Source: Frateuria_A sp035943815 (GTDB lineage Bacteria > Pseudomonadota > Gammaproteobacteria > Xanthomonadales > Rhodanobacteraceae). From it: a stretch of 64,000 nucleotides of DNA. The position numbers and the translations under genes are program-made. Below, in pieces: positions 42,641-52,825 of this stretch. The DNA is taken from positions 1 to 64,000 of the forward strand of contig NZ_DASZBU010000017.1 of assembly GCF_035943815.1 (NCBI RefSeq), read 5' to 3'. The notes below the pieces were generated by a model. The model was not told the DNA's origin and made no database searches. It was given only the letters and a program-made list of their open reading frames with translations. How positions within the stretch are numbered: position 1 is the stretch's first letter; every line of letters starts with the position of its first letter.

Positions 42641-43870
42641 TCAGTGCGCGCCGCCGAGGCGGTAGGCGCCGATGCGGCCCTCCACGTCCTCGACGTACAC
42701 GGTATCGCCCACCACCAGCGGCTGGGCGCGGATGGCGTGCTTTGACAGGCGCTCGCGAGCGGCCAGCGCGCCGTCGCCGGTCTGCAGCCAGTGCACGTAG
42801 CCCTCGATGTCGCCGACCACCAGGTAGTTGCCCTGCACGGCCGGCCCGGTCAGCCAACGGTACTTGAGCTTGTCGTTCTTCCACATTTCGGCGCCGGCGC
42901 TCTTGTCGAACGCCCACACCTGCGAACTGTCGTCGGCACCGTAGATCGCATTGCCGCTGCTCGCCAGCGAGGTGTACGTCGAGAACGGATGCGTCCACAT
43001 CGGCCGGCCGCTGGGGCCGTCGATGGCTGCCAGATTGCCGTGGTAGGCCGCGCCGTAGAGGACCCGGCCATCGAGCAGGACGGTACCGTCGGAGTCATCC
43101 AGACGCTCGATCTCGGTGCGGCCCTCGCCGCTGGCGAGCTTCTGTTCCCACAGCTTCTCGCCATTGTCCAGGCGCAGCGCGACCAGCTTGCCGCCGTCGC
43201 TGCCGAAGAAGACCACGCCGTTGGCCACCAGCAGCGGGCCGTTGCCGCGCAGGCTGAGCAGCGGCACGTCGCTCTGGTCGTAGACCCAGCGCCGATCGCC
43301 CGTGGCGGCATCGAGGCCATAGACGCGGCCATCGCCGGTGCGCACCACCACCAGGTCGCCCACGATCACCGGCGAGGCGAGCACCTCGGACTTGAGCATG
43401 GTTTCCCAGCGCGGGCTGCCGTCCTTCGCGTTGATGCCGTAGACGTGGCCGTCCAGCGTACCGACCGCTAGCAGTTCACCACTGACGGCCGGGCCGCCGG
43501 CGTAAAAGGCGTCCTTACGCTTCTTGTCGCCCCAGCCGAACCAGCCGTGGGTGCGCGAGCTCTTGGACCAGATCGTCTTGCCGGTGGCCGCATCCAGCGC
43601 GACCAGCTTGCCATCGTTGCTGTCGGCATAGAGCACGCCATCGACCACGGTCGGACGCAGGCGGACGCCGGTGTCGCCGGCGCCGTCGCCGATGCTCTCG
43701 CGCCACAGCCGGGTGACCTGGACGGTGGGCTTGAAGTCCTTCGCCAGCGGCGTCGGCGGCTGGACGTTCTCCTTCTTGGCGTTGTGGCAGCCGGCCAGTG
43801 CGACCAGCCCGATCAAGGCCACCGCCATGGCTTTCTTCATGCCAACCCGGTTCATGCCAAACACTTTCAT
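42641..43870 (-). CDS. bamB: Outer-membrane assembly lipoprotein BamB
   Basis: This lipoprotein of the BAM complex helps insert beta-barrel proteins. The signal peptide ends in a lipobox (GLVALAGC), so the mature protein starts at the Cys. The remainder (about 380 residues) is an eight-bladed PQQ-like beta-propeller with repeated DGxVYGLDAATGDRRW-type blades. The start at 43870 overlaps the yfgM stop as ATGA; a shorter start at 43840 is possible and also gives a good signal peptide. It has the standard position between yfgM and der. Confidence 0.9.
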   Translation of the reverse strand: MKVFGMNRVGMKKAMAVALIGLVALAGCHNAKKENVQPPTPLAKDFKPTVQVTRLWRESIGDGAGDTGVRLRPTVVDGVLYADSNDGKLVALDAATGKTIWSKSSRTHGWFGWGDKKRKDAFYAGGPAVSGELLAVGTLDGHVYGINAKDGSPRWETMLKSEVLASPVIVGDLVVVRTGDGRVYGLDAATGDRRWVYDQSDVPLLSLRGNGPLLVANGVVFFGSDGGKLVALRLDNGEKLWEQKLASGEGRTEIERLDDSDGTVLLDGRVLYGAAYHGNLAAIDGPSGRPMWTHPFSTYTSLASSGNAIYGADDSSQVWAFDKSAGAEMWKNDKLKYRWLTGPAVQGNYLVVGDIEGYVHWLQTGDGALAARERLSKHAIRAQPLVVGDTVYVEDVEGRIGAYRLGGAH

Positions 43871-44517
43871 GCGCCCTGCTTCCCGGCCACGGCCAGATCG
43901 TCGAGTTTGAGTTGCAAGGCAGCGCGCTGTGGCGCGTCTTCGCCCATCGCGGCCAACGCCGCCTGGTAGGCCCTGCGCGCTTCATCCGCGCGACCAAGCT
44001 TGACCAGCGCATCGCCGCGTAGTTCCTGGCGCAGCGCCTCGTAGCCCTTGGCGGCGCCGGCGTCGAGCGTAGCCAGCGCATCGCTGGCCTTGCCGGCGGC
44101 CAGCTGCACCTTGGCCATGCGCAGTTCGATCAGCGGCTTGAGCGGGGTGTCGCCGGCATGGCCGCGCGCCCACTGCAGGGATGCCAGGGCCTTGTCCAGT
44201 TGGTTGGCCTCGACCTGGCGTTGCGCACGGTCGCTGGCGGCAAAGATCGCGTAGGCCGACTTCGCGTAGTCGTTCTGCAGGCGCTCGGTGAGCTGGTCGA
44301 CCTGGGCGCCCTTGCCGGCGGCCGCGGCCGTCTGCAGTTGCTGGTAGAGGTTGGAAGCCTCCAGCTCGCGCGTGGCCTGATGGTTGCGCCACTGCTGCCA
44401 GCCGAAGATCGCGACCAGACCGATGACGATGCCGATGGCGATGGACAGGCCGTTCTGGCGCAGCCATTGCTGTACGCGTTCGCCCTGTTCGTAATCGTCG
44501 TATGCGTCGAATGCCAT
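43867..44517 (-). CDS. YfgM-like ancillary SecYEG translocon protein
   Basis: This 216-residue inner-membrane protein has a short cytoplasmic start (DAYDDYEQGERVQQWLRQNG), one membrane span (about residues 24-40, IAIGIVIGLVAIFGW), and a periplasmic tetratricopeptide domain (RLQNDYAKSAYAIFAASDRA ... ELRGDALVKLGRADEARRAY). YfgM associates with SecYEG and periplasmic chaperones. The start at 44517 (MAFDAYDDYEQ) is where homology begins. It overlaps bamB by four bases. The expected upstream neighbours ispG and hisS are not here. Confidence 0.85.
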   Translation of the reverse strand: MAFDAYDDYEQGERVQQWLRQNGLSIAIGIVIGLVAIFGWQQWRNHQATRELEASNLYQQLQTAAAAGKGAQVDQLTERLQNDYAKSAYAIFAASDRAQRQVEANQLDKALASLQWARGHAGDTPLKPLIELRMAKVQLAAGKASDALATLDAGAAKGYEALRQELRGDALVKLGRADEARRAYQAALAAMGEDAPQRAALQLKLDDLAVAGKQGA

Positions 44518-44747
44518 GCAGTAATCCGTCGGAAGCACGCGGCGCGTCGGCCCAGGCCGGACCGGCGCTCGCCAGATGGGTTTAAGGGTGAAGCATCACG
44601 ACCGCACGCGACGGCGGTCAATGGACAAGCATAACCGAAGCACCGCGGCCACGGGCGCCCGACTCGACCTGAGAGACGGGTTTTCTTCGGATCCGCGCTT
44701 GCGCGCGTCCGGCGGACGGCCTTGTGCGCGGCAAGCCGACCGGGCGG

Positions 44748-45731
44748 TCAGGTGCCGCTGGGTACGGGCTTGCCGTCCTGCACGCGGAAATGCGCGACGT
44801 TGGCGCGACGATAGGCATCCAGGGCCAGCGGCTTGCCGTCGACCGTTACCTGGGCGCCGGTAGCGTTGCCGATTCGCACGTCCAGCGGTTGCGCGTTCGT
44901 CCAGGTCTTGCTGCTGCCGGCCGGAAGCAGGCCGTACTCAAGACGGGAACCGTCGGCGGCCAGCACCTCGACCCAGCTCGCCTGCGCCAGGCTGAGAGTG
45001 AGGCTGTGCCCGTCCGCAGGGTTGGATGCCGGCGCCGCGGATGCGGCCGTGCTTGCTGCCGCCGGCGCGCGCGTCGCCGTCAGGTTGCCGCTCTCCAGAC
45101 CGGGGAACGGCGCCATCGATGCCAGCAGCGGCTGCTCCTCGGTCTGGGGCGGGGTCGCTGGCCGGGTGGCGGACGGTACCGCGGCAGCCGTGGTACCGGC
45201 GGTGCGGACCGGGGCGTCCTGCTGAGCCACCGGGGTGGCGTCAAGCGGGGCAAGATGGCTCATGTCCCGGTCCAGCGTGCCGCGCACACCCAGCCACACC
45301 ATCGGCACCACGATCACCGCAGTAAGCACCACGTAAGTGGCAGCGGTGGCGTAACGCTCCAGCAGGTAGCGCGAATGCGACATGCCGCCGGTCGCCACCA
45401 ATGTCGGCGCGACGCGCTTGATGCCGGCCAGCTGGGCCTGGATGGCGTCTTCGTCCAGGCCAAGATAGCGGGCGTACTTGGTAATGTAGCTTGCCAGGTA
45501 AACGGCATAGTCGATGCCTTCGCGCTGATCGGCTTCCAGCTGGCGCAGCACGCGCGCAGGAAGCTTCAGAGCGTGGGCGCAGGCCTCGATGTCCAGGCCG
45601 CGCGCTTCGCGTGCCGCGCGCAGACGAGAGCCGAAGCTGGCAGACAGGGAGTTCGACGGGCCATCCGTGATCGCCGCAATGGCGAACAGATCAATCGCGC
45701 GATGGCCGAGATTGGGCTGCTGGGAGGTCAT
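44748..45731 (-). CDS. rodZ: RodZ-like cytoskeletal helix-turn-helix protein
   Basis: This 327-residue protein has the RodZ layout. A cytoplasmic Xre-type HTH (SRLRAAREARGLDIEACAHA, then LKLPARVLRQLEADQ) links to MreB and a DAIQAQL region. One membrane span (about residues 130-150, YVVLTAVIVVPMVWLGV) follows, then a long Ala/Pro/Thr-rich periplasmic linker and a C-terminal DUF4115 domain (SLTLSLAQASWVEVLAADGS ... DVRIGNATGAQVTVDG). It overlaps pilW by four bases (ATGA). The 230-base gap to yfgM shows only weak inverted repeats. Confidence 0.85.
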   Translation of the reverse strand: MTSQQPNLGHRAIDLFAIAAITDGPSNSLSASFGSRLRAAREARGLDIEACAHALKLPARVLRQLEADQREGIDYAVYLASYITKYARYLGLDEDAIQAQLAGIKRVAPTLVATGGMSHSRYLLERYATAATYVVLTAVIVVPMVWLGVRGTLDRDMSHLAPLDATPVAQQDAPVRTAGTTAAAVPSATRPATPPQTEEQPLLASMAPFPGLESGNLTATRAPAAASTAASAAPASNPADGHSLTLSLAQASWVEVLAADGSRLEYGLLPAGSSKTWTNAQPLDVRIGNATGAQVTVDGKPLALDAYRRANVAHFRVQDGKPVPSGT

Positions 45732-46510
45732 GGGCTAGCGGGTGTGTCGATGGCGTGTGCCTGCTCCGAATCCGGGAACTGGCCCTGCAGTCGCCTGCGA
45801 TAGGTTTGGGCTGCATCCATGTTGCCCAGACGGGTTTCAATGTCATAACCGAGCTTGAGCGCCACCGCGCTGGGCTGGCCCAGCGCGTCGAAGCGCTGGA
45901 TGAACGCACGGGCGCGAAAAGCATCGTTGTTCAGATAAAGCAGCTTGGCGACATGCAGCAGCGCCTCGCCGTTCTGCGGATTGGCCTCCAGCGCCTTGCG
46001 CAGGCTCTGCTCGGCGCCGGCGCGGTCGTTCATGCGCAGCTGGCAGATGCCCTCGTTGGTCAGCGCCACATCAGGCGTCTTGTAGAACGGATCCTTCAGC
46101 GCCTTCTGGAAAAAACCTAAGGCTTCGCCGCCCTTGCCGATGCGGCAGAGGAAGGCGCCGAGATTGTTGTTCGGGCCGCCCTTGTCCGGTTCCAGTTGCA
46201 CCGCCCGGCGATAGTGTTGCTCGGCGTCCCCGGGCCGGTTGATGCGCTCGTCCAGCACGGCCATGACGGTGTGCGCGGGCGCGTAGTCATTGTCGAACTG
46301 CAAAGCCTTGGTGAGCTTTTCCATGGCGGTCTGCAGGTCGCCATTGGCCATGTATTGCTGGCCCAATTCGGTATGGACGCGCGCGGCGTCCTCGGCCTCC
46401 TGGCTCTTGCTGGTACGGGGCATCTTGCCGCCGAACTCGCCGTCGGTATTGGTCACGCACCCGGCCAGCGCCAACGCCAACAAGGCCCCCGCCCAACGTT
46501 CAAGGCGCAT
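45728..46510 (-). CDS. pilW: Type IV pilus biogenesis lipoprotein PilW/PilF
   Basis: This outer-membrane pilotin is needed for PilQ secretin assembly. The lipoprotein signal ends with LALALAGC. The mature part (about 240 residues) is six tetratricopeptide repeats (HTELGQQYMANGDLQTAMEK, NNLGAFLCRIGKGGEALGFF, NEGICQLRMNDRAGAEQSL). The length and the position between rlmN and rodZ match the family. It overlaps the end of rlmN by 11 bases and the start of rodZ by four. Confidence 0.9.
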   Translation of the reverse strand: MRLERWAGALLALALAGCVTNTDGEFGGKMPRTSKSQEAEDAARVHTELGQQYMANGDLQTAMEKLTKALQFDNDYAPAHTVMAVLDERINRPGDAEQHYRRAVQLEPDKGGPNNNLGAFLCRIGKGGEALGFFQKALKDPFYKTPDVALTNEGICQLRMNDRAGAEQSLRKALEANPQNGEALLHVAKLLYLNNDAFRARAFIQRFDALGQPSAVALKLGYDIETRLGNMDAAQTYRRRLQGQFPDSEQAHAIDTPASP

Positions 46511-47672
46511 GCGCCACTCCCTGTTCCTGTCGTGCGTGGTCCAGCCGCTTGCGGAATTCGGCCTGGCGGCGGGTACGGTCCAGCACCTGCCCCTTCAATT
46601 GGCCGCAGGCTGCGTCGATGTCGTCGCCACGCGTGCGGCGCAGCATGGTCAGCACGTTGGCGTTGAGAAGCTGGGTCTGGAACGCACGGATGGTCTCGGC
46701 GTCCGAGCGCTCGAAGCGCGTGCCCGGGAAGGGATTGAACGGGATCAGATTCACCTTCGCGCTGCCGGTGGGCAGCTTGCGCATCAGCTTGATCAGCTGC
46801 TTCGCATGCTCGGGCTGGTCGTTCACGCCCTTCATCAAGGTGTACTCGAAGGTGATCGAGGTGCGCGGGCGGCGCTCGATCCAGCGCTGGCAGGCGCCCA
46901 TCAGCTCGACGATCGGGTAGCGCTTGTTGAGCGGCACCAGCTCGGTGCGCAACTCGTCGTTGGCCGCGTGCAGCGATACCGCCAGCGACACGTCGATGGC
47001 CTCGGACAGCTTGTCGATCATCGGCACCAGGCCGGCGGTGGAGAGCGTCACGCGCTTGGACGCCAGGCCGAAGCCCAAGTCGTCGCGCATCAGGCTCATC
47101 GCCGCGACCACGTTGTCGAAGTTCAGCAGCGGCTCGCCCATGCCCATCATCACCACGTTGGTGATGCGGCGGTTCTGGTGCGTGACGTTGCCCAGATGCT
47201 TGGCGGCCACCCACACCTGGCCGATCACTTCGGAGGCGGCGAGGTTGCGGTTGAAACCCTGCGTGGCGGTGGAACAGAACTGGCAGTTCAAGCCACAGCC
47301 GACCTGCGAGGACACGCACAGCGTGCCGCGGGTCGGCTCGGGGATGTAGACCGCCTCGACGGCGTTGCCGCCGTCCATGCCGAGCAACCACTTGTGCGTG
47401 CCGTCGGCGGCGGCCTTGTCGAACAAGGTCTTGGGCGGACCGACGTAGCACGAGGCCTCGAGCTTGGCGCGCAGCGCCTTGCCCACGTCGGTCATCTTGC
47501 CGAAGTCGTCTTCCAGGCGGTGGTAGATCCACTTCATCACCTGCTCGGCGCGATACGGCTTCTCGCCGAGCTGCGCGAAGAAATCACGCAGGCCCTGGCG
47601 ATCGAAGTCGAGCAGGTTGACCTTGTCGCTTGCGGCTTTCGGGTCGGTAGAAGTGGCTACAACCTGGTTCAC
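46500..47672 (-). CDS. rlmN: Dual-specificity 23S rRNA/tRNA adenine C2-methyltransferase
   Basis: This radical-SAM enzyme methylates A2503 of 23S rRNA and A37 of some tRNAs. The 390-residue protein has the iron-sulfur motif CGLNCQFCSTATQGF, the GMGEPLLNFDNV SAM-binding segment, and two further catalytic Cys residues: one in the C-terminal region near AACGQLKGQ and one in the HKW-associated loop before the cluster. The N-terminal domain (RAEQVMKWIYHRLEDDFGKM) is typical. It starts eight bases after the ndk stop. Confidence 0.93.
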   Translation of the reverse strand: MNQVVATSTDPKAASDKVNLLDFDRQGLRDFFAQLGEKPYRAEQVMKWIYHRLEDDFGKMTDVGKALRAKLEASCYVGPPKTLFDKAAADGTHKWLLGMDGGNAVEAVYIPEPTRGTLCVSSQVGCGLNCQFCSTATQGFNRNLAASEVIGQVWVAAKHLGNVTHQNRRITNVVMMGMGEPLLNFDNVVAAMSLMRDDLGFGLASKRVTLSTAGLVPMIDKLSEAIDVSLAVSLHAANDELRTELVPLNKRYPIVELMGACQRWIERRPRTSITFEYTLMKGVNDQPEHAKQLIKLMRKLPTGSAKVNLIPFNPFPGTRFERSDAETIRAFQTQLLNANVLTMLRRTRGDDIDAACGQLKGQVLDRTRRQAEFRKRLDHARQEQGVAHAP

Positions 47673-47680
47673 AACTTATC

Positions 47681-48106
47681 TCAACGAGGAAGGACGTCCG
47701 TTTCCGGGAAGAAGTAGGCGATCTCGACCTTGGCGGTCTCGGCGGCGTCAGAGCCGTGGACGGCGTTGGCGTCGATCGAATCAGCGAAATCGGCGCGGAT
47801 CGTGCCCGGCGCGGCGTCCTTCGGGTTGGTCGCGCCCATCAGCTCGCGATTCTTCGCGATGGCGCCCTCGCCCTGCAGCACCTGGATCATCACCGGGCCG
47901 GAAATCATGAATTCGACCAGCGCATTGAAGAACGGGCGCTCTCTGTGCACCGCATAGAAGCCTTCTGCCTCCTTGCGCGAGAGCTGCTTCATCTTGGCTG
48001 CGATGACCTTCAGGCCGGCCTGCTCGAAACGGGCGTAGATCTGGCCGATCACGTTCTTGGCAACGGCATCGGGCTTGATGATGGAAAGGGTGCGCTCCAG
48101 CGCCAT
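47681..48106 (-). CDS. ndk: Nucleoside-diphosphate kinase
   Basis: Ndk equilibrates nucleoside triphosphates with a phosphohistidine intermediate. The 141-residue protein has the standard fold: RTLSIIKPDAVAKNVIGQIY, FYAVHRERPFF, and the active-site His in DANAVHGSDAAETAKVEIAY. The length is normal. It is the first gene of the minus-strand ndk-rlmN-pilW-rodZ block and is divergent from the TetR regulator, with about 230 bases between the two starts. Confidence 0.95.
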   Translation of the reverse strand: MALERTLSIIKPDAVAKNVIGQIYARFEQAGLKVIAAKMKQLSRKEAEGFYAVHRERPFFNALVEFMISGPVMIQVLQGEGAIAKNRELMGATNPKDAAPGTIRADFADSIDANAVHGSDAAETAKVEIAYFFPETDVLPR

Positions 48107-48254
48107 GTTCGGTCTGCTCCGGAATACTGGTATCTGAGTGGGCTATCGGCACGTTTGCCGAGCAATGTAGAGCCAAATCCGACACGAAATGAGGATTTAG
48201 CTCACGAAAGTTTGACAGATTCTAACCTGATCGCAAGCGGGCTGGGCGTGAATG

Positions 48255-48310
48255 CAAACGCCCGTTTGACGGCCTGGAACGCCCGCGCGTATGCTCAAAC
48301 GATCGTTTGA
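48255..48310 (+). promoter_or_regulatory. Twin CAAACG-N2-CGTTTG operators flanking a promoter
   Basis: Two perfect palindromes with identical half-sites, CAAACG-N2-CGTTTG, lie at 48255-48268 and 48296-48309, with centres 41 bases apart. A promoter reading TTGACG (48266-48271), 18 bases, TATGCT (48290-48295) sits between and overlaps both. The half-sites fit the (C/G)AAAC-N2-4-GTTT(G/C) motif described for Pseudomonas PsrA. Autorepression of the TetR gene just downstream is the simplest reading. Confidence 0.7.
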
Positions 48311-48336
48311 TTCCCTGCCGACGAGCGAGCCCACGC

Positions 48337-48951
48337 GTGAACAGTTCCGCCTCGACCAAGGAACGCATCCTTACCGCCGCCGAGCTGCTGTTCGCCCAGC
48401 GCGGCTTCGATGGGGCGTCGTTGCGCCAGTTGACCGCCGCCGCCGGGGTCAACCTGGCGGCCGTGAACTACCACTTCGGCTCCAAGGACAAGCTGGTCGA
48501 AGAGGTCTTCCGCCGACGCCTGGATACGCTGAACACACACCGACTGGCCGCGCTGTCGGAAGTCGCGGGCCAGCCGCAGACCACTCTGGAGGACGTGCTG
48601 GATGCCTTCATCCGCCCTGCCCTGGCGCTCTCCAGCGACGGCAGCGGCTCGCTCTTCATGCGCGTGCTGGCGCGCGCCTTCGCCGAGCACGACGACACGC
48701 TGCGCCAGTTCCTCTCCGAGAACTACGGCCACGTGATGCGGCAGTTCACCGCCGAGTTCGCCCGCTTGCTGCCCAAGCTCAGCCGCGAGGAGCTGTACTG
48801 GCGCATCGACCTGGTGACCGGCGCACTGACCCACGCCATGTCCGGCTTCGGCATGATCCAGCGCAAGAGCGGCGTGAGCGAGTCGAGCCACCGCGAGCAG
48901 ACCATCGCGCACCTGGTGCGTTTCGCCGCAGCGGGGCTGAGCCACCCATGA
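48337..48951 (+). CDS. TetR family regulator, PsrA-like
   Basis: This 204-residue repressor has an N-terminal TetR HTH (TKERILTAAELLFAQRGFDG, then ASLRQLTAAAGVNLAAVNYH, FGSKDKLVEEV) and a C-terminal ligand-binding domain ending with SHREQTIAHLVRFAAAGLSH. The closest resemblance is to PsrA, which senses long-chain fatty acids or acyl-CoA and controls beta-oxidation. The GTG at 48337 (VNSSASTKERI) is taken as the start because the operators lie just upstream; the in-frame TTG at 48307 falls inside an operator. It is followed by fadB and fadA on the same strand. Confidence 0.75.
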   Translation: MNSSASTKERILTAAELLFAQRGFDGASLRQLTAAAGVNLAAVNYHFGSKDKLVEEVFRRRLDTLNTHRLAALSEVAGQPQTTLEDVLDAFIRPALALSSDGSGSLFMRVLARAFAEHDDTLRQFLSENYGHVMRQFTAEFARLLPKLSREELYWRIDLVTGALTHAMSGFGMIQRKSGVSESSHREQTIAHLVRFAAAGLSHP

Positions 48952-49080
48952 GCCCGCCTGGCGACGCCGCATCCCGATTCCCGCTCCACGTCATTCCCGG
49001 CACAGGAACGGCCCGGATTCCAGTTTTCGCCAAATGACGCCTCGCCCCTTATCCACCTTCCCGTACACCTGGAGAGAGCA

Positions 49081-51495
49081 ATGACCGCCATCCCCGCCCT
49101 ACGCATCCGCAAGGCTGCGGTTCTCGGCGCCGGCGTCATGGGCGCGCAGATCGCCGCGCACCTGACCAATGCCGGCGTCGAGACCGTGCTGTTCGACCTG
49201 CCCGCCAAGGAGGGGCCCAAGAGCGGCATCGCGCTCAAGGCCATCGAGAACCTGAAGAAGCTCTCGCCCGCCCCGCTGGCGGACAAGGACCTGGCTGCGG
49301 CGATCATCCCTGCCAACTACGACCAAGACCTAGATCACCTGAAGGAAGTGGACCTGGTCATCGAGGCGATCGCCGAACGGATGGACTGGAAGCTGGATCT
49401 CTATCGGAAAATCGCCTCGCATCTCTCGAAGACCGCGGTGATCGCTTCCAACACCTCCGGCCTGTCGATCAACACGCTGGCCGAGGCGCTGCCCGAAGAG
49501 ATGCGCCACCGGTTCTGCGGCGTGCATTTCTTCAATCCGCCGCGTTACATGCACCTGGTCGAGCTGATTCCGACGAAGCTTACCGACGCAAGTGTGGTCG
49601 AAGGCCTGGAAGCCTTCCTCGCCACGACGGTGGGCAAGGGCGTGGTCATCGCCAAGGACACCCCGAATTTCATCGGCAACCGCATCGGCGTGTTCTCGAT
49701 GCTGGCCACCATGCACCACACCGAGCAGTTCAAGCTCGGCTTCGACACGGTAGACGCGCTGACGGGACCCGCCATCGGCCGGCCCAAGAGCGCCACCTAC
49801 CGCACCGCTGACGTGGTCGGCCTGGACACCATGGCGCACGTGATCAAGACCATGGGCGACACGTTGGCCGACGATCCCTGGCACAAGTACTTCAAGACGC
49901 CCGGCGTGCTGCAGGGCCTGATCGACGCCGGCGCGCTCGGCCAGAAGACCGGCGCCGGCTTCTACAAGAAGGTGGGCAAGGACATTCTTGTGTTGCGCAG
50001 TCCTGCGCGAAACCCCGGCCATCCATGGCCGGACTCCTCACAAGAGCCCGACTACCAGCCTGCATCGCAGCAGGCTTCGGATGAAGTGGCCGCGATCCTC
50101 GCCATCAAGGACCCGGCCGATAAGTTCGCCAAGCTGCGCGCCTCGAATGACCCGCAGGCGCAGTTCCTGTGGGCGATGTTCCGCGACCTGTTCCACTACG
50201 CCGCCTACCACCTGGCCGACATCGCCGACACGGCGCGCGACGTCGACTTCGCCATCCGCTGGGGCTACGGCTGGAAGCTGGGTCCGTTCGAGACCTGGCA
50301 GGCCGCCGGCTGGCAGCAGGTCGCCGGTTGGATCGCACAGGACATCCAGGCCGGCAAGGCGATGAGCGCCGCGCCGCTGCCCGCCTGGGTCACCGACGGA
50401 CGCAACGGCGTGCACGGCAAGGCCGGCTCGTACTCGGCCGCGTCCAACACCGACAAGCCGCGCTCCACGCATGCGGTCTACGCGCGCCAGCTCTTCCCCG
50501 ACGCGATCCTGGGCGAGAAGTTCGACCAGGGCACGACCGTGTGGGAGAACGATGGCGTGCGTCTGTGGACGCTGGGGGACGACGGCGTGGGCATCCTTTC
50601 GTTCAAGACCAAGATGAACACGGTCAACGACCAGGTGCTTGACGGCATCCGGCACGCCGTCGGCATCGCCGAGGAAAAGCTCAGGGCGATGGTGATCTGG
50701 CAGACCGGCGAGCCGTTCTCGGCCGGCGCCGACCTCAAGGGCGCGCTGGGCCTGTTGAAGGACGGCAGGTTCGACGCCTTCGAGGCGATGGTCGCCAACT
50801 TCCAGCGCACCAGCATGCGCATCAAGCACGCGCTCGTGCCGGTGGTCGCCGCGGTGCGCGGCCTGTGCCTGGGCGGCGGTTGCGAATTCCAGATGCACTC
50901 GGCACGCACCGTGGCCGCGCTGGAGAGCTACATCGGCCTGGTCGAGGCTGGCGTGGGCCTGTTGCCGGCCGGCGGCGGCCTGAAGGAACTGGCCGTGCGC
51001 GCCGCCAACGCCAACCCGGCCGATCCGTTCGAATCGCTCAAGAAAGTGTTCGAGACGGTGGCGATGGCCAAGGTGTCCGGCAGCGCGCTGGAAGCGAAGC
51101 AGCTCGGCCTGCTGCGCGAGAGCGACGTGGTGGTATTCAATGCATACGAGCTGCTCTACGTCGCCAAGCAGGTCGCCTCGGCGCTTGCCGAGAGCGGCTG
51201 GCGCCCGCCCCTGCCCGCCCGCGCGATTCCTGTCGCCGGCGACACCGGCACGGCGACCTTCAAGGCCTCGCTGGTCAACCTGCAGGCCGGCTACTTCGCC
51301 TCGGAGCACGACGTGGCGATCGCCAGCCGCATCGCCGACACCCTTTGCGGCGGCGGTATCGAGCGCGGCTCGCTGGTCGACGAGGCCTGGCTGCTCGGGC
51401 TCGAGCGCAAGCATTTCGTGGAGCTGGCCAAGACCGAAAAGACGCAGGCCCGCATCGCCCACACCATGACGACCGGCAAGCCGCTGCGCAACTGA
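49081..51495 (+). CDS. fadB: 3-hydroxyacyl-CoA dehydrogenase/enoyl-CoA hydratase (FadN/FadB type)
   Basis: This 804-residue multifunctional beta-oxidation enzyme has the dehydrogenase half first (RIRKAAVLGAGVMGAQIAAH; catalytic HFFNPPRYMHLVE; the C-terminal dehydrogenase domain near GLIDAGALGQKTGAGFYKK). The enoyl-CoA hydratase half (MVIWQTGEPFSAGADLKGAL, RGLCLGGGCEFQMHS) follows, the FadN order. At residues about 306-325 there is an extra segment (RNPGHPWPDSSQEP) encoded by a palindrome that relatives lack. The ribosome-binding site is GGAGAG. It is preceded by the TetR gene and followed by fadA, its thiolase partner. Confidence 0.88.
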   Translation: MTAIPALRIRKAAVLGAGVMGAQIAAHLTNAGVETVLFDLPAKEGPKSGIALKAIENLKKLSPAPLADKDLAAAIIPANYDQDLDHLKEVDLVIEAIAERMDWKLDLYRKIASHLSKTAVIASNTSGLSINTLAEALPEEMRHRFCGVHFFNPPRYMHLVELIPTKLTDASVVEGLEAFLATTVGKGVVIAKDTPNFIGNRIGVFSMLATMHHTEQFKLGFDTVDALTGPAIGRPKSATYRTADVVGLDTMAHVIKTMGDTLADDPWHKYFKTPGVLQGLIDAGALGQKTGAGFYKKVGKDILVLRSPARNPGHPWPDSSQEPDYQPASQQASDEVAAILAIKDPADKFAKLRASNDPQAQFLWAMFRDLFHYAAYHLADIADTARDVDFAIRWGYGWKLGPFETWQAAGWQQVAGWIAQDIQAGKAMSAAPLPAWVTDGRNGVHGKAGSYSAASNTDKPRSTHAVYARQLFPDAILGEKFDQGTTVWENDGVRLWTLGDDGVGILSFKTKMNTVNDQVLDGIRHAVGIAEEKLRAMVIWQTGEPFSAGADLKGALGLLKDGRFDAFEAMVANFQRTSMRIKHALVPVVAAVRGLCLGGGCEFQMHSARTVAALESYIGLVEAGVGLLPAGGGLKELAVRAANANPADPFESLKKVFETVAMAKVSGSALEAKQLGLLRESDVVVFNAYELLYVAKQVASALAESGWRPPLPARAIPVAGDTGTATFKASLVNLQAGYFASEHDVAIASRIADTLCGGGIERGSLVDEAWLLGLERKHFVELAKTEKTQARIAHTMTTGKPLRN
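50015..50032. repeat. In-frame palindromic insertion inside fadB
   Basis: CCGGCCAT-CC-ATGGCCGG is a perfect eight-base inverted repeat, preceded by a second small one (GCGCA-GTCCT-GCGC). Together they add about 20 codons between KVGKDILVL and the conserved QQASDEVAAIL segment without breaking the frame. Confidence 0.55.
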
Positions 51496-51582
51496 GCACT
51501 CGCCCATCTGCGCCGACACGCCCACGAACGCAACCACAACGCGTTGCCGCCTGAGACAGGCGCGACGCGACGGAGCAAAACG

Positions 51583-52788
<1,206 letters not shown>

Positions 52789-52825
52789 ACCAGAGCGCGG
52801 GCCGCCCGCGCTTTCTCAAAGGAAA

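Noticed and set aside
44590..44630. GACCGC...GCGGTC inverted repeat between rodZ and yfgM as a terminator
   Set aside because: The arms are short, the loop is long and no T run follows.
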